A stretch of DNA of 64,000 nucleotides from Cyanobacteria bacterium SIG31 (GTDB lineage: Bacteria > Cyanobacteriota > Vampirovibrionia > Gastranaerophilales > Gastranaerophilaceae): contig SUTX01000007.1 of NCBI GenBank assembly GCA_015152465.1, forward strand, positions 17,355 to 81,354. Direction: 5' to 3'. Under the pieces are notes generated by a model, which saw nothing but the letters and a program-made list of their open reading frames with translations, did not search any database and was not told the origin of the DNA. How positions within the stretch are numbered: the stretch's first letter is position 1; each line of letters starts with the position of its first letter. The position numbers were made by a program, and so were the translations under genes. Shown piece by piece: positions 1 to 7,298 of this stretch.

Positions 1-52
1 TTTTTAAGGCTTTAATTCTTTCTTCTGATGGAGATACAACTACTTCTGCCAT
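1..52 (-). CDS. Possible ribosomal protein S21, N-terminal end only (partial)
   Basis: Reading the minus strand from an ATG at 52-50 gives MAEVVVSPSEERIKALK, open to the window edge. A strong Shine-Dalgarno (AAGGGGAG) lies about 8 nt upstream. The MxxVVV start followed by a charged stretch resembles the start of bacterial S21, a small-subunit protein near the anti-Shine-Dalgarno region of 16S rRNA. Only 17 residues are visible, so another small protein is quite possible. A period-8 repeat array lies directly upstream in the sense orientation. Confidence 0.4.
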   Translation of the reverse strand, partial: MAEVVVSPSEERIKALK

Positions 53-74
53 AATACAATACTCCCCTTTTTTA

Positions 75-114
75 ATTCATTCAATCACTTAGTCACTTAA
101 TCATTTAGTCACTA
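75..114 (-). repeat. Five-unit octamer repeat array upstream of the gene at 1-52
   Basis: Five contiguous 8-bp units. On the minus strand they read TAGTGACT, AAATGATT, AAGTGACT, AAGTGATT, GAATGAAT, consensus about RARTGAYT. The array ends some 20 nt before the start codon at 52 and contains the TAG stop of the upstream gene (112-114). Related arrays lie at 5271-5302 and 29900-29931, with a weaker one at 45555-45594. Confidence 0.8.
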
Positions 115-624
115 GAGTAATATATTATTTTCTTCTTCTTTTTTTACATAAAAACCACAAACAAGCGGTTTAAAACTATTTAAGATATTTTTTAATTTAA
201 AATTTTCTTTATTTAGTTCATTAACTTTATTTTTAAGATTTTCATTTTCTGTTTTACATCTTACTAATTCTAAAACAACATCATCCATTCCTTCTAATTT
301 TTCGTCTATTATTTTAGTCATAGATTCTGTTATATTGTTTTCTATTTTATTCAATGTATCAATAAGATTATTAACAACAAGTTGTGAATTTGGTTTAGAA
401 ACTAAAGATAAAGCAGATTTTTTTTCATTCATTTCATTTATTAAAGAAGATTTTGCGTTTTTTAATTTTTTAACTTCTTCTACAGAAAAATATATTTGAC
501 CTCTGCTATCTTTTCTTGGATTAACAGAAGTTTTTTTACATAATTCTACAATTTCCTTGTTATCAATATTTAATAATTTTCTTACATCATTAGGTAAAAG
601 TACTTTATCTTGATTTGCGTTCAT
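112..624 (-). CDS. HTH (MerR-like) DNA-binding protein with coiled-coil tail
   Basis: 170 residues from the ATG at 624. A TTG one codon earlier is also possible; the AAGAGGGG ribosome site is 10 nt from the ATG and 7 from the TTG. Residues about 8-55 look like a MerR/excisionase-type winged helix: LPNDVRKLL, then a recognition-helix-like segment, then GQIYFSVEEVKKLK. Residues about 80-145 are heptad-like and rich in Leu/Asn/Glu/Lys, suggesting a coiled coil for oligomerisation. There is no effector-binding domain. The role is unknown; a nucleoid- or segregation-associated DNA binder is one possibility. Its stop codon lies inside the octamer array. Confidence 0.75.
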   Translation of the reverse strand: MNANQDKVLLPNDVRKLLNIDNKEIVELCKKTSVNPRKDSRGQIYFSVEEVKKLKNAKSSLINEMNEKKSALSLVSKPNSQLVVNNLIDTLNKIENNITESMTKIIDEKLEGMDDVVLELVRCKTENENLKNKVNELNKENFKLKNILNSFKPLVCGFYVKKEEENNILL

Positions 625-712
625 CAAAAAAATTCCCCTCTTATACTCCAGTACAATCTATATTTTAGTTAATAAAAAGTTTTATTTCTACTATATGTTA
701 CAAAAATTTAAC

Positions 713-2407
713 TTAATCTTTTATTGATTTTATAAAATCATCTGTTGATAAAATTTTACCTGTTAAATTTTCTATTAATTCATTTTCTTTCATTGATAAA
801 CCGTATGTAAATAAATTTTTTGTTAATACTTTAGATGTTTCTTTATTTTCTGTTATATTACCTAATTTTTCTTTTAAATAATTATATATTTGTACTTTTA
901 TAATTGTTGCTCTGAAATAGTTTTGGTAATATGCAGGATGAGATATATAGTGAGGTATAAGAGCCCATCCATTATCTAAATCTTCTGATTTATTTCTCAT
1001 TTGGTATTTTATTTTTAAATCATGCCATAATTTTTTCAAATCTTGTTTAGGATTTTTATACATTTCTTTTTCAAAATTTATAAGAAGTAACGCTTTTTTT
1101 ATAAAATTTAATTCTTCTTTTATATATGTTTGCTTAAATTCTTTTAGTAAGTTTTTTGGAATTATATCTTCAAGAATATTTTCTTTTAAAGCTAAATCTT
1201 GCATCATCATTGCGATTGCTTCATCCATTGCTGGATAAGTATTTCTTTCAAAAACTGTTAAATCTCTTGAAATATTCAAATTATACACAGCATGACCAAG
1301 CTCGTGTAATAATGTTTCTAAGCTTGTGTAATTATTTGTTAAATTTGCTAAAATTCTTACATCTAAACCTGCATCATTTGGAAAACAAAAACCATGTGTG
1401 TTTTTACCTTTTCTTGGATATAAATCTAATACTAATTTACCTTCTTTTTCAAAATTTTCTATATCAAATCCCATACCTAAATATGTTTTTTTTGATATTT
1501 CTGGTATTAATTCTTTATTTTTTATATATTCATTTATTTTACTTTGTGGATTTTTATCTATTAATAATCCATAATGATATGCTTTTAAATCTTTTATATT
1601 TATGCCAAAAGTTTTTGCTAATTCTTCTTGTTCTTGTTTTGAATATTTTTTTATTAAATCTTTTGAATTATTAAATACTTCATTTAATAAATTTTCTAAA
1701 TATTCTAATTCTACTTCATAATCTTCTTTTAATTTATATTCATAATAATTAGAATATCCTATTTTTTTAGCATATTCATTTCTTTTTATTACAAAACCTT
1801 TTAAATCTTCTGCTATTAAATCTGCTGATTCTATATTTGCTGTATATGCTTTTTTTCTTAATTCAATATTTTTTTCTTTTTCTAATATTTTAGATATTTC
1901 TGTTTTTGATATTTCTTTATTATCTATTTTAAAAACAAAAGAATTCTTTTTTTGAGCTATTTTATTTTCTATTTCTCTTAATTTTTCTAATTCTTCTCCG
2001 GATACAACCTGTTCTTTTAATATATTTATTATGTTTTTTAATTGTAATTTTTCTCTTTTATCTAAATCTATCTTTTCTATTTTTAAGAATTTTTTATATA
2101 AAACTTCATCTTGTAATAATTTATAAAATATTTCAGATTTTTCATTATTAATTTTCATATTTTTTTTAGTTGAATTTATATAAAAATCCCACTCTGAAAC
2201 ACAATATTCTACAAACGCAGGATAATATTTTTCAGCAAAAGAATCTCTTAATTTTATAAATTTTTTCATTAAACCCTCTTTTATTTCCTGTGATTTACAA
2301 AACAAATCCATTTTAGGTTTTATTTTTTTATTTGTCAAAATTGGTTTTGATTTAAAATTTATATTATTGTAATTATTTTCTAAATAATCTATTTTTAAAA
2401 TTTTCAT
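713..2407 (-). CDS. M3 family oligoendopeptidase (thimet/PepF-like)
   Basis: 564 residues, normal for bacterial M3 metallopeptidases, which cut short peptides in the cytoplasm. The zinc site HELGH is at residues 368-372 and the third ligand probably E396 in the following MDEAIAM segment. The mostly helical N-terminal half matches the family's channel-lining domain. The ATG at 2407 has an AAGGAAAAAT ribosome site. Oddity: the first 20 residues are Asn/Lys-rich and contain NNINFK (14-19), matching a short N-terminal motif in four other proteins of this window and not expected in cytosolic M3 enzymes. Family assignment is secure; the exact subfamily is not. Confidence 0.9.
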   Translation of the reverse strand: MKILKIDYLENNYNNINFKSKPILTNKKIKPKMDLFCKSQEIKEGLMKKFIKLRDSFAEKYYPAFVEYCVSEWDFYINSTKKNMKINNEKSEIFYKLLQDEVLYKKFLKIEKIDLDKREKLQLKNIINILKEQVVSGEELEKLREIENKIAQKKNSFVFKIDNKEISKTEISKILEKEKNIELRKKAYTANIESADLIAEDLKGFVIKRNEYAKKIGYSNYYEYKLKEDYEVELEYLENLLNEVFNNSKDLIKKYSKQEQEELAKTFGINIKDLKAYHYGLLIDKNPQSKINEYIKNKELIPEISKKTYLGMGFDIENFEKEGKLVLDLYPRKGKNTHGFCFPNDAGLDVRILANLTNNYTSLETLLHELGHAVYNLNISRDLTVFERNTYPAMDEAIAMMMQDLALKENILEDIIPKNLLKEFKQTYIKEELNFIKKALLLINFEKEMYKNPKQDLKKLWHDLKIKYQMRNKSEDLDNGWALIPHYISHPAYYQNYFRATIIKVQIYNYLKEKLGNITENKETSKVLTKNLFTYGLSMKENELIENLTGKILSTDDFIKSIKD

Positions 2408-2571
2408 ATTTTTCCTTTTTAAAAAGAAAAACCTTTTAAAAAAATTTTTTGCTATTTATATATTATTATTTATTTATATTTATATATAAAATAATCATCA
2501 TAATAATAAGCTAATATTATTTGTATAAAACTATCTAAAACTATTATAAATATTAAGTTTTACATGTTAAT
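2408..2571. other. Very AT-rich intergenic DNA next to the 9-mer cluster
   Basis: Almost entirely A and T, including TATATATTATTATTTATTTATA-like runs. It lies upstream of the M3 peptidase and beside the TTATCTACA cluster. It may simply carry the peptidase promoter. If the cluster is an origin, this would be the natural unwinding region. No gene is visible. Confidence 0.5.
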
Positions 2572-2706
2572 AAAAATGTAGATAATTTGTAAAATTAAAG
2601 TAAATTATCTACATTTTTCTACATTTATCATAAAAAAATAAAAATAAAAATTTAATAATGTAGATAATTGTAGATAACAATAAAATTATCTACATAGTTT
2701 TCTACA
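2572..2706. repeat. Two hairpins built from TTATCTACA 9-mers (DnaA-box-like cluster)
   Basis: A perfect 17-bp inverted repeat (2572-2588 with 2602-2618, 13-nt loop) is followed by a 12-bp one (2658-2669 with 2684-2695). Together they hold five exact TTATCTACA/TGTAGATAA 9-mers (2577-2585, 2605-2613, 2659-2667, 2669-2677, 2686-2694) and two TTTTCTACA variants (2615-2623, 2698-2706). TTATCTACA differs by one base from the canonical DnaA box TTATCCACA. Alternatives are an operator for a dimeric repressor, or weak AT-rich terminators for the csaB-kdgK-eda operon. Confidence 0.7.
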
Positions 2707-2716
2707 AAAAATTTTA

Positions 2717-3685
2717 CTAAAAATTAGGAAATTCAAATTCTGGAATATTATAATTTTCTGTTTTTAAGTTTAAAAGATTATTAAAACCATCACTCAAATT
2801 GTTTTGATTTAACTCTATAATTGGAAAACCTATAAGTTGTGAAAGACTCAAAACTTTAATATCATAATTTATTCCTAAAACTTTAACACCTGCTTTTGCA
2901 CCAACTAAAGAGGCATGAAAACGCATACTTATTAAATATTCTAGTTTTGATAATTCTTTAATAGAATCTTCAACAGATAAACTTTTATAAATTTTTGATT
3001 TTACACCTTTAGATTTTAATATCGAAGAAAATTTTTCTAAAATAAATAAATCTAAATCATCTTGTAATGAATATAATTTAATAGTATTTTTTTTGAATTT
3101 TATAGCAATCTCATCAGCTAGAATATTTAAAAAATAATCTGAAACACCACGAAAATCTCTTAATTGAACACCAATTCCACTGTGTTTTTTATTTGGGATA
3201 TCTAAACCAAAAACAGGATCAGATATTAATTCTGAATTTATATTTAAATTTTTCAATATTTTTTGTGATTTTAAATCTCTTACATATATTTTATTGCAAT
3301 ATTTTAAAACAAATTTTGTTAAATATTTTCCAATTTTTGTTCTAAAAGGTGTAAAGCCTTGTGCAAAAATAATAACTTTTTTATTAAAAACAAGAGCTGT
3401 TACGATAACAGTAAGATAATAAATAAGACTTTTTAAACTTGTTATATCTTGTAATAAACTACCACCACCAGAAATTAATACATCTGTTTCTAAAATTGGT
3501 TTTAAAAATTTTAAAAAATATTCAGAATTAACACAGTATAATTCTGATGTTTTTTTTGGATTTGAAGATAATAAAGTAATTTTTTCAGCACCAATTTTTT
3601 TTAAATGATTTGTTAAAACTTTAACAATAGCCTCATCACCAAAGTTATCAAAACCAATATATCCAGAAACAAGATATTTTGTCAT
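2717..3685 (-). CDS. csaB: Polysaccharide pyruvyl transferase, CsaB-like
   Basis: 322 residues. The N-terminus (VSGYIGFDNFGDEAIV) and the GGGSLLQD segment near residue 95 match the polysaccharide pyruvyl transferase/CsaB family, which transfers pyruvate from PEP to cell-wall or exopolysaccharide sugars. The fold is two-domain, GT-B-like, and HASLVGAKAGV near residue 258 is the conserved C-terminal-domain motif. The start overlaps the kdgK stop (TAATG), so translation is probably coupled. In this lineage it may modify surface polysaccharide, for example an S-layer anchor; that role is inferred. Confidence 0.8.
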   Translation of the reverse strand: MTKYLVSGYIGFDNFGDEAIVKVLTNHLKKIGAEKITLLSSNPKKTSELYCVNSEYFLKFLKPILETDVLISGGGSLLQDITSLKSLIYYLTVIVTALVFNKKVIIFAQGFTPFRTKIGKYLTKFVLKYCNKIYVRDLKSQKILKNLNINSELISDPVFGLDIPNKKHSGIGVQLRDFRGVSDYFLNILADEIAIKFKKNTIKLYSLQDDLDLFILEKFSSILKSKGVKSKIYKSLSVEDSIKELSKLEYLISMRFHASLVGAKAGVKVLGINYDIKVLSLSQLIGFPIIELNQNNLSDGFNNLLNLKTENYNIPEFEFPNF

Positions 3686-4614
3686 TAAATTTTCTCCAAA
3701 ACAGTTTCTTTATAAGGAATAGCTTGGATAGCACCATAATTTTGTGTTTGAAGACCAGAAACAACAGAAGCAAATTTCGTAGCTTCTGCTGGTGCATAAC
3801 CATTATTTAATGCATATAAGAAACCACCATTAAAAACATCGCCTGAAGCAGTTGTGTCTATAGCTTTTTGTGTATTATAAAATTCTGTAAAACAAATATC
3901 TCCGTTATAACCTGTATAATAACCATTATCAATATGTGACTTAACGACAACAATTTTAACACCTCTATCCCAGAAATAGTGTATAACTTTATCTATAGAT
4001 TCAACTTCATATAATTTAGCAGCATCATTTTTTAAACTTAAAAATATAACATCTGTGTAATCTATAATTTCTTCAAAATATTCTCTAGTATCAGTTGAAT
4101 TCATAAAACAAGATGTATAATTTGGGTCATAAGCTGTCATTACTTCATTTTCTTTTGCAAGCTTAAAAGATTCTCTAACAAGCTCTCTAGAACTAGCGGA
4201 TAAAGACTGTACAACACCTGTTGAATAAATCATTTTAATTTTTTTTATAATATCTTCATTTATATCTTCTATAGAAAGTTTTGTAGCAGCTGTTTTTCGT
4301 TTGTAATACAAAACTTCTTTATTTTCTAAAGTGTGTGAAACAATATACATACCGTTTTGTTCATCATTTGTTTTAATTAAAGATGTATCTATATTTTCTT
4401 TCTGTAATGAAGATAAAATAAAGTCACTAAAACCATCATTTCCAACTTTTGTTAAATAAGTAACATTACCACCAAGTCTTGCCACCGCAACAGCTGTAGT
4501 TACTGTATCACCGCCAAAAAATTTGTTTAAAGTAGATGTATCAGCTAAAGAACCGTTTGCAGAAAGTTCAATTAAACACTCACCAATAATAGCAATATCT
4601 ATTTTTTGTTCCAT
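3685..4614 (-). CDS. kdgK: PfkB-family sugar kinase, probable 2-keto-3-deoxygluconate kinase
   Basis: 309 residues. The PfkB/ribokinase fold is shown by the N-terminal FGGDTVTTAVAVARLGG segment (33-49) and the C-terminal TTASGDVF segment, where D259 is the expected catalytic base. KDG kinase phosphorylates 2-keto-3-deoxygluconate to KDPG. The substrate is inferred from the overlapping KDPG aldolase gene upstream (16-nt overlap), which would cleave that product. An AAGGA ribosome site is about 9 nt before the ATG. Another PfkB sugar kinase activity cannot be excluded. Confidence 0.82.
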   Translation of the reverse strand: MEQKIDIAIIGECLIELSANGSLADTSTLNKFFGGDTVTTAVAVARLGGNVTYLTKVGNDGFSDFILSSLQKENIDTSLIKTNDEQNGMYIVSHTLENKEVLYYKRKTAATKLSIEDINEDIIKKIKMIYSTGVVQSLSASSRELVRESFKLAKENEVMTAYDPNYTSCFMNSTDTREYFEEIIDYTDVIFLSLKNDAAKLYEVESIDKVIHYFWDRGVKIVVVKSHIDNGYYTGYNGDICFTEFYNTQKAIDTTASGDVFNGGFLYALNNGYAPAEATKFASVVSGLQTQNYGAIQAIPYKETVLEKI

Positions 4615-5228
4615 TTTGTAAAATCCTTAACTTCTACTAAAATTTCTTTTGTTCTATATGTTATTTCTTTTGGTGTGAAACCTTGATAAAAATCTCTACC
4701 AACACCAACAGCAACAGCCCCAGCATTTAAATATGAAACAACTTCTGATAATTTTATATTTGCAGTAGGCATTAAATTTAAAAATGGCATCTGTCTTAAT
4801 ATATTTTCAATATATTGAGTTCCACCCATAGCATCAGCAGGAAAAATTTTTATTAAAGGAATTCTTGATTTCCAAGCATTATAAGCCTCGTTGGCAGTGG
4901 TTGTTCCTGCAATAAAAGGGATTCTAAGATTTTTTGATATTTTTAATAAATTTATTTGAAAAATAGGAGAAGCAAATAATTTTGCACCATTCTTAAAAGC
5001 ATAATCAGCTTGAGTTGCAGTAATAATTCCACCAGCACAAACAGTTGCAAATTTTGAAACTTCTTTTATAGCTTCGTATATAGAAATATTTTCAACATTG
5101 ATTTCTAAAACTTTTATACCACCGTCAACAAGTGCTTTTGAAATTTCAACAACTTCTTTAGCATCATCACATCTTATAATTGGATAAACTTTATCTTCAG
5201 CTATTGTTTTAATATAGTTCTCACTCAT
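4599..5228 (-). CDS. eda: KDPG/KHG aldolase
   Basis: 209 residues, normal for the class I aldolase that splits 2-keto-3-deoxy-6-phosphogluconate into pyruvate and glyceraldehyde-3-phosphate. Expected active-site residues are present: R19 (PIIRC), E42 (LEINVEN) and the Schiff-base K127 in KIFPADAMGG. It is the first gene of the eda-kdgK-csaB run on the minus strand, with an AAGGAT ribosome site 9 nt before the ATG. With kdgK it forms a short hexuronate/KDG catabolic module. No dehydratase or isomerase for the upper pathway is in the window. Confidence 0.88.
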   Translation of the reverse strand: MSENYIKTIAEDKVYPIIRCDDAKEVVEISKALVDGGIKVLEINVENISIYEAIKEVSKFATVCAGGIITATQADYAFKNGAKLFASPIFQINLLKISKNLRIPFIAGTTTANEAYNAWKSRIPLIKIFPADAMGGTQYIENILRQMPFLNLMPTANIKLSEVVSYLNAGAVAVGVGRDFYQGFTPKEITYRTKEILVEVKDFTKWNKK

Positions 5229-5270
5229 TTGTATGTATCCTTTTTCTTTAAAATATTATATCATAAATTC

Positions 5271-5302
5271 AGGTTAACAAGTGAATAGGTGAATAAGTGA
5301 AA
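5271..5302 (+). repeat. Octamer repeat array overlapping the cyclase start
   Basis: Four 8-bp units: AGGTTAAC, AAGTGAAT, AGGTGAAT, AAGTGAAA. The last contains the GTG start of the cyclase, and the third supplies AGGTGA as a Shine-Dalgarno 4 nt upstream. Orientation relative to the downstream gene is the same as in the arrays at 75-114 and 29900-29931. Confidence 0.75.
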
Positions 5303-7279
5303 AGATTTAAACTATTATTTTCTATTATTTTTACTTTTTTAGTTTTTAGTTTTATCTACATATTGTCATACAATTTAGCAGAACCAAAAGCTTATGATTT
5401 TATGACAAAACATTATTTAACTAAAAACCTATTTTTTGATACAAACAAAAAAGTCTATGGTAGCGACGATATTCTTCTTGTTGTAATAGATGCAAAAACT
5501 GTTGAAAAATATCGCTGGCCTTGGAAAAGAGAAAACTATTGTAAAATTTTTGAATATTTAAATTATGCAAAACCAAAATTAATTGTTTACGACGCAATTA
5601 TAACAACACTAGATAAAGAAAATATTGAATCAGATAGAAAATTTTTTAGAACGCTTAAAAAATTTAATAATCTTATAGTTGGATTTATGCCAAGATTTGT
5701 TAAATGGGAAAACTCAGAAATAGGAGATAGAATAGATATAAAATTTGCAAACAAATTTGGTCTAAATGTTTTAGATAAATCAACAAAAACGCCAGATTTG
5801 TATAAAAGTATAATGTCTTTTCCTGATGAATATTTTAATTCTGTAAAAAATATAGGCTCTGTTTCTATTTTACCAGGTTTTATAAATGGAAATATTTCTA
5901 ATTGGGCAGTAGATGAGGTATATAGAAATCACGAATATATTTTCAGGTACAAAGGAGCTTATTATCCGTCTTTTGCACTTAAATCTTACTTGATGTTAAA
6001 TGATAATCCGCAAATTATTTTAACAGATAAAAAATTAAGTTTTTCTGAAAAAGATTTAAGCATAAATCAAAAGAAAACATATTATCAAACAATAACACCA
6101 TTAAGGTTTTATAATTTGTATGATACAGGATATTCACATAAAAATTATTCAGCCGTTGATGTTATAGATTCTTATAATTCAATACTTTCAGGTAAAAAAC
6201 CAAAACTAGATCCAGAAATTTTTAAAAATAAAATTGTAGTGATAGGCGCAAATGTTCCAGCTGGTACAGGTTTAAATGATAATAAAAACACTTCTATTTC
6301 TGTTAATCATCCAGGTGTAGATATTCAGGCAACAGCTATTGATAATATTATTCATAATGATTTCTTAAAAGTAGTGCCAAATTGGTTAAATAATTTAATA
6401 GCTGTGTTGGGTATGATTTTGGTTTATGCATATATAAGATTTTGTAATTTACAAAGATCAATTTTAAGCACTTTTTTAATCATAATTGGCTACTTAATAA
6501 TATCAACTTTATGTTTCTATAATTGTGTTGTAATAAATGTTATAACCCCAATAATGATGTTTGTTTTGACAACAATAATTGCGTATACTCATAAATTTGT
6601 TTTAGAAAACAAAAGCAAAGAAAAAGTTAAATCAGCGATGGGGAAATATATTTCTCAAGATGTCATGAAACGAGTAATTCAAGATATTGATAATTTAGGT
6701 TTGGGTGGAAAAAGGGCGAATGTAACCGTTTTATTTTCTGATATAAGAGGTTTTACTTCTATGAGCGAACAAATGTCTCCTCAACAAGTTTCAGAAATTT
6801 TAAACGAGTATTTTACTGAAATGGAGCCAATAATTACAAGATACAATGGTGTTATAAATAAATTTATTGGCGATGCTGTTATGGCTATTTTTGGAGAACC
6901 AATTCAAGATAAAAATCACCCACAAAACGCTGTAAAATGTGCTTATGCGATGCTTCAAAAAGTTAAAGAGCTTCAAAAAAAATGGGTAAAAGAAGGAAAA
7001 CCAAAAATAGAAATAGGGGTTGGTATAAATACTGGTGAAGTTTTTGTTGGAAATATAGGTTCAATAAATCGTATGGAATATACTGTTATTGGTGATACAG
7101 TTAATCTTGCAAGTCGTTTGGAAAGTTATAATAAAATTTATAAAACAAAATTATTAATCAGCCCTACTACATATGAAGAAGTGAAAGGCTTTGTTGATGT
7201 TATAAAAATTTCTGATGTTCAAATAAGAGGCAAAGCTAATAAAATGGATATTTATGAAGTTTTAAAGGTTATTTTGTAA
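5297..7279 (+). CDS. CHASE2-domain class III adenylate cyclase
   Basis: 660 residues. A first membrane helix (about 5-25), an extracytoplasmic CHASE2 sensor (about 30-350), three membrane helices (about 363-440) and a class III nucleotide cyclase domain (about 455-660). Metal-binding D482 (LFSDIRGFT) and D526 (FIGDAVMAIFG) are present. So are K522 and D600, consistent with ATP specificity, and N603/R607 for the transition state. It should make cAMP in response to an unknown external cue. The start is GTG: an in-frame TAA lies immediately upstream, and the octamer repeat supplies AGGTGA. The product (cAMP rather than cGMP) is inferred from the residues. Confidence 0.92.
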   Translation: MKRFKLLFSIIFTFLVFSFIYILSYNLAEPKAYDFMTKHYLTKNLFFDTNKKVYGSDDILLVVIDAKTVEKYRWPWKRENYCKIFEYLNYAKPKLIVYDAIITTLDKENIESDRKFFRTLKKFNNLIVGFMPRFVKWENSEIGDRIDIKFANKFGLNVLDKSTKTPDLYKSIMSFPDEYFNSVKNIGSVSILPGFINGNISNWAVDEVYRNHEYIFRYKGAYYPSFALKSYLMLNDNPQIILTDKKLSFSEKDLSINQKKTYYQTITPLRFYNLYDTGYSHKNYSAVDVIDSYNSILSGKKPKLDPEIFKNKIVVIGANVPAGTGLNDNKNTSISVNHPGVDIQATAIDNIIHNDFLKVVPNWLNNLIAVLGMILVYAYIRFCNLQRSILSTFLIIIGYLIISTLCFYNCVVINVITPIMMFVLTTIIAYTHKFVLENKSKEKVKSAMGKYISQDVMKRVIQDIDNLGLGGKRANVTVLFSDIRGFTSMSEQMSPQQVSEILNEYFTEMEPIITRYNGVINKFIGDAVMAIFGEPIQDKNHPQNAVKCAYAMLQKVKELQKKWVKEGKPKIEIGVGINTGEVFVGNIGSINRMEYTVIGDTVNLASRLESYNKIYKTKLLISPTTYEEVKGFVDVIKISDVQIRGKANKMDIYEVLKVIL

Positions 7280-7286
7280 AATATAG

Positions 7287-7292
7287 TATAAT
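7287..7292 (+). promoter_or_regulatory. -10 box of recG; probable leaderless start
   Basis: A perfect TATAAT ends 6 nt before the recG ATG, so transcription would begin at or beside the A of ATG. No Shine-Dalgarno is visible, and the -35 region is poor. Confidence 0.5.
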
Positions 7293-7298
7293 ATTTAC

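Noticed and set aside
1156..1674. 172-codon plus-strand frame inside the M3 peptidase gene
   Set aside because: Antisense shadow of a conserved gene; composition is Leu/Phe/Tyr-rich as expected from the complement of Lys/Glu/Asn codons.
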